From contig JBBQWV010000011.1 of assembly GCA_038210275.1 (NCBI GenBank), forward strand, positions 50,633-114,632: DNA of 64,000 nt, in the 5' to 3' direction. Shown piece by piece: positions 61,049-64,000 of the stretch. The stretch comes from PALSA-1296 sp038210275. Its GTDB lineage: Bacteria; Bacteroidota; Ignavibacteria; Palsa-1295. Under the pieces are notes generated by a model. It made no database searches, was not told the origin of the DNA, and saw only the letters and a list, made by a program, of their open reading frames with translations. A program made the translations under genes and the position numbers. Numbering within the stretch: the first letter of the stretch is position 1; each line of letters begins with the position of its first letter.

Positions 61049-61567
61049 ATGGCATTACAAGTTAAGACATTTAAAGTTACCGATGAAGCGAGCGAAGCTG
61101 CCGTCGGGACATTCCTTCAAGGGAAACGTGTTCATCATTGGCAGTCATCATATTCCGGCGATCAGTGGAATCTGCTCATCGCATTCGAAGAAGATCACCG
61201 CCGTCCCGAACGAGATAACCGCGATAACAGGGATAGCAGAGATCGCGATAGGCGCGAGCCGCGTGCTATGCAGCCTCGGACTATGACTCCGAAGCCTGAG
61301 CGTATGGAGCATGCGCCCGAACTTCCGGCAGAGGATATGCCGCTCTACGAAAATATTCGTAAGTGGCGCAACACCGTTGCCCGCGAAGAGAAGATCAAGC
61401 CATACATTCTTTTTAATAATAAGCAGCTCGAAGATCTCGTCAAAGCCAAGCCGCAAGATGCTGATGCTTTAAAGGCGATCACTTCCGATATTACTCCGGA
61501 ATATTTTGAGAAATACGGAAATGAACTGCTCGGCTTAGTGAGCGCAAATCCCACTCCGGCAAGCTAA
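61049..61567 (+). CDS. HRDC-domain protein
   Basis: The protein has 172 residues. An N-terminal domain (1-55, TFKVTDEASEAAVGTFLQGK ... WNLLIAFEED) is followed by an Arg/Asp/Asn-rich linker (RRPERDNRDNRDSRDRDRR), a Met/Pro/Glu stretch (60-95), and an HRDC domain (about 98-165; PLYENIRKWRNTVAREEKIK, LEDLVKAKPQD). HRDC usually sits at the C-terminus of RecQ helicases and RNase D, where it binds nucleic acid. A stand-alone copy with a disordered RD-rich arm is unusual. Start ATG at 61049, terminator after the stop. Role in DNA or RNA binding is inference. Confidence 0.8.
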   Translation: MALQVKTFKVTDEASEAAVGTFLQGKRVHHWQSSYSGDQWNLLIAFEEDHRRPERDNRDNRDSRDRDRREPRAMQPRTMTPKPERMEHAPELPAEDMPLYENIRKWRNTVAREEKIKPYILFNNKQLEDLVKAKPQDADALKAITSDITPEYFEKYGNELLGLVSANPTPAS

Positions 61568-61581
61568 ATATTGCATAAAGA

Positions 61582-61615
61582 AAAAGGTCAGGTCTTTTAA
61601 GGGACCTGACCTTTT
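61582..61615 (+). terminator. Rho-independent terminator after the HRDC gene
   Basis: Stem AAAAGGTCAGGTC / GACCTGACCTTTT with an 8-base loop. Perfect arms. 14 bp after the stop at 61567. Confidence 0.85.
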
Positions 61616-61787
61616 GATTGTTGTCCTTTTTGTCATACGATGCCGCGAGAGGTACGGCAGATTGCGAGAAACAAGGTGTGAGATTGTGTTGTGTCTAATT
61701 AAATTCTCATTTCATGTTGCAAAATTACGAGTCTGATATTAGTCAGTTGTTACCAAACGATGAAGAAATCAATAACAGAATCAGGTT

Positions 61788-62177
61788 ATGAATTCTGATG
61801 CGCTTATCGCTGAATTTTTCTCAGATGATTCTTCAAAAAATCTGAAGGAGCGGGAATTGCTTCACCGTATCGTCACGGCATTGCCATCAGATTCATCATC
61901 GCTCTACGACCTCACATTTCACGCAGCATTTGCAAAAAGAATTTTCGAGATCATCCGGCGTGAAGGTCCGCATACGCAAGGGTTCGAGAGGATGCAACAA
62001 AGCTTTCTGGAATCCGTAGAAAAGATACGAGGGATTTTGATCCGAATTGAGTCGGAGAATTCCATCCCGACAACTGAACTTACCTCATCCACATCGGAGG
62101 CAAGAGCAATGATCTCAAGATTTATCGAAGATCTTGCTGTACTAAAAAATTGGCTTGTAAGCCGCCAGACGCAGTGA
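61788..62177 (+). CDS. Helical protein co-transcribed with an anti-sigma-type kinase
   Basis: The protein has 129 residues. Not recognised. Entirely helical and soluble, with Ser-rich linkers (SDDSSKN, TTELTSSTSEA). Its last codon overlaps the GTG start of the next gene (GTGA overlap), which indicates translational coupling and a shared task. A partner or sensor for the downstream HATPase is plausible; a four-helix hemerythrin- or four-helix-bundle-like outline is possible but unproven. Confidence 0.6.
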   Translation: MNSDALIAEFFSDDSSKNLKERELLHRIVTALPSDSSSLYDLTFHAAFAKRIFEIIRREGPHTQGFERMQQSFLESVEKIRGILIRIESENSIPTTELTSSTSEARAMISRFIEDLAVLKNWLVSRQTQ

Positions 62178-62602
62178 ACCATATAATAGATCATATTTTA
62201 TATCACGAGAACATCCGCATTCCTGCGACGCTGGAAGAACTGCACAATGTCTATGTATGGGCTGAAGATCATTTACTGCAAACCGATATTCCCGAATCCA
62301 AGCGCTTTGATATTATGCTTGCCCTAAGCGAAGCGGTAACCAATGCCATCCGCCACGGCTGCCAAAATACCATCGGAGATTTTGTGGATATCGAAGTAAC
62401 GATCACCTCCAACACTGTAAATCTTAAAGTCCATGATTGCGGAACAGGTTTCGAACCCGAAGCAGTACCCGATCCCACCAAGCCTGAAAATCTTCATATC
62501 CCCAACGGCAGAGGAGTCTTCCTGATAAAAACCTTAGCCGATGACGTCAAATTCGATTTCTCCGAAGACGGCACAACCGTAAGCGTGAAGTTTACGGTGT
62601 AG
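62174..62602 (+). CDS. RsbW/SpoIIAB-type anti-sigma serine kinase (HATPase)
   Basis: The protein has 142 residues from the GTG at 62174; the longer frame begins TTG at 62150. The GHKL ATP-binding fold shows the N-box LALSEAVTNAIRHG, G1 HDCGTGFEP and G2 NGRGVFLIKTLADD. The family either binds sigma factors or phosphorylates anti-anti-sigma (STAS) proteins, as RsbW and SpoIIAB do, or acts as histidine-kinase-like module. No STAS gene is adjacent. The GTGA overlap with the previous stop fixes the start and couples the two genes; the kelch T9SS gene follows 9 bp after the stop and could be in the same operon. Confidence 0.85.
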   Translation: MNHIIDHILYHENIRIPATLEELHNVYVWAEDHLLQTDIPESKRFDIMLALSEAVTNAIRHGCQNTIGDFVDIEVTITSNTVNLKVHDCGTGFEPEAVPDPTKPENLHIPNGRGVFLIKTLADDVKFDFSEDGTTVSVKFTV

Positions 62603-62611
62603 ATTAAATAA

Positions 62612-63889
62612 ATGAAATTATCAACTAAAACGTCGCTGATATTTGCTTTCCTTGCGCTTCTGATATTTACCTCAGAAGCGCAGGGGCAGTTTGCATCATG
62701 GTCAAAGTTCTCGAATATCGGATTTATTCCACGTTACGGAATGACATCAACACTTCTCAATGGCAAAATATATGTGATCGGCGGGGAAGGTGTGAATTGG
62801 TTTCTTAATGATGTTCAAGTGTATGACCCCTCAGCCGATTCCTGGAATTCTTTAGTAACACATGGGGATTTCCCCCTGCATTTTTCACATACGGCTTTAG
62901 CAATTGATGGAAAGATCTACGTAATAGGCGGACTGGAAAACAATTTTGATTTTGCAGATTCTATTTGGGTGCTTGATCCTTCTGATAGTTCATGGACTGT
63001 CACCCTGCCTCTTGAAGGGACACATTTTACAGACCGGTATAATCTTGCTTCCTCTGTTATCGGCGATAATATTTATACGATTGGCGGCTCGGCAGGTCCT
63101 CTCTGGTGGGTAAGTCCGGTAGAAGTGTTTAATATAAAGACTCGGGAGTGGAGTACGCCAGTAGTAACAAAAGATTCATTCCAGATTCAGATAACGCCAA
63201 AATCATTTGTGATCGACGGTAAAATTTATGTAGTCGGTCACCCTCTGGATACTTCCTGCCACTGCGATGTGCAGGTATATGATCCGCAGACAAATATCTG
63301 GAGCGTTCCGGTAACAAACGGAATGCGAACGCCTCGCGCGTATTTTGCCGCGAACGAAATAAACGGGAAAATATATATCATAGGCGGGCAGGATTGGTAT
63401 CAAAGCGGCAAACCCATTGCAACTACTGAATTCTATGATCCTGCATTACAAACTTGGTCACTACTTCCCGTAAAAGGAATCCTTACCCCAAGAGATTATC
63501 TTGCATCAAGTTCAATTGGAACTGAAATATACTCGATCGGCGGACAAGCATCGGGGGCAAACTATTCCAGTGCAACAGAAGTCCTGACGCTCGATGCTAG
63601 CAGCGTAAATGCCTCATCAAATGGCAAAGTATATTTCAGTCATCGCATCTTCCCTAACCCTGCTACAACAACTTTAAACTTAGTGTCTCTTGAAACCCCT
63701 ACAAAATATAAAATCATTGATGTTCTTGGAAGAGAAATGATGACAGGGATGACATTAGATCATGCAACTTTGACGATAGATATTTCTTCGTTGCTCCGAG
63801 GAATATATTTCGTATTTGTGGAGAGATCGGATGTGAAAGGAGTATTTGTCTCAGCAGGAAAACTCTGCGCAGTTGGGTCTGTTCACTGA
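62612..63889 (+). CDS. T9SS cargo with kelch-type propeller
   Basis: The protein has 425 residues: signal peptide (IFAFLALLIFTSEAQGQ), then six kelch-type repeats with the phrases LNGKIYVIGGEG, IDGKIYVIGGLE, IGDNIYTIGGSA, IDGKIYVVGH, INGKIYIIGGQD and IGTEIYSIGGQA, each followed by a W-containing blade (DSWNSL, SSWTV, REWST, NIWSV, QTWSL). Six motif pairs suggest a six-bladed propeller. T9SS type A domain at the end (RIFPNPATTTLNLV). Ligand unknown. Confidence 0.85.
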   Translation: MKLSTKTSLIFAFLALLIFTSEAQGQFASWSKFSNIGFIPRYGMTSTLLNGKIYVIGGEGVNWFLNDVQVYDPSADSWNSLVTHGDFPLHFSHTALAIDGKIYVIGGLENNFDFADSIWVLDPSDSSWTVTLPLEGTHFTDRYNLASSVIGDNIYTIGGSAGPLWWVSPVEVFNIKTREWSTPVVTKDSFQIQITPKSFVIDGKIYVVGHPLDTSCHCDVQVYDPQTNIWSVPVTNGMRTPRAYFAANEINGKIYIIGGQDWYQSGKPIATTEFYDPALQTWSLLPVKGILTPRDYLASSSIGTEIYSIGGQASGANYSSATEVLTLDASSVNASSNGKVYFSHRIFPNPATTTLNLVSLETPTKYKIIDVLGREMMTGMTLDHATLTIDISSLLRGIYFVFVERSDVKGVFVSAGKLCAVGSVH

Positions 63890-63929
63890 GTTGCCGTAAG
63901 CAGTTACACCTTCTGGTAAAGACCAGTAG

Positions 63930-63958
63930 AAAAGATTATCCCATTGGGATTATCTTTT
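63930..63958 (+). terminator. Terminator after the kelch T9SS gene
   Basis: Arms AAAAGATTATCCC / GGGATTATCTTTT with one mismatch, ATT loop, 40 bp after the stop. Confidence 0.7.
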
Positions 63959-64000
63959 CGTAGAAAATAACTCCCCGAAACCCGACCGCCTTTTCCCAAT

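Overview
The window comes from an ordinary, gene-dense bacterial chromosome. The organism is most likely a member of the Bacteroidota/Chlorobiota (FCB) group, with an Ignavibacteria- or Kapabacteria-like flavour. Three lines of sequence support this. About ten secreted proteins end in the C-terminal sorting module of the type IX secretion system (PNP motif followed by a small beta domain), and the left edge carries a response regulator of PorX type. Many start codons lack a purine-rich ribosome binding site, and several upstream regions carry the Bacteroidota promoter box TAnnTTTG. The lineage is an inference from motifs; no 16S gene is present.

Layout. 1-6200: PorX-like regulator (cut by the window edge), a LOG-family hydrolase, a fibre-like secreted protein, then the housekeeping pair rpoZ and gmk with an unexpected BclA-like surface protein between them. 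6200-10330: enoyl-CoA hydratase family protein, EamA-type transporter and a large Fic protein that share an operator, and a VWA protein. 10370-20000: four large secreted T9SS cargo proteins, including two tandem seven-blade propellers. 20090-25860: M16 protease, purD, a second LOG protein and rlmB. 26050-33200: a T9SS Asp-box protein, an SRPBCC/GyrI-like protein, RNase R. 33430-36550: recG, followed by a small Fic toxin/antitoxin cassette bounded by a duplicated recG 3' end. 36560-45140: lipoprotein, UMF1-type MFS transporter, Spy-like protein, rnhB, a RAYT transposase between inverted REPs, an Omp85 protein and a short T9SS protein. 45328-50900: lipoproteins, a VanX-like dipeptidase, msrA, and an anti-sigma/ECF sigma pair. 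51010-59150: two more T9SS proteins and a YfhO membrane protein. 59280-64000: two DUF4412-like proteins, tRNA-Val(CAC), an HRDC protein, a serine-kinase-type anti-sigma regulator with a partner, and a kelch-type T9SS protein.

How it fits together. Most of the window is core metabolism and information processing in small transcription units, interleaved with surface or secreted proteins that depend on a T9SS whose structural genes are not here. The accessory layer is small. It consists of at least three families of long palindromic intergenic repeats, REP hairpins next to a RAYT transposase, and two Fic modules. One Fic protein carries the inhibitory SxxxEG motif in cis and shares an operator with a transporter gene. 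The other appears to have its SxxxEG motif in a separate convergent gene and sits in an 885-bp cassette whose two recG-derived ends differ only at silent codon positions. That cassette is the strongest candidate here for something not yet described.
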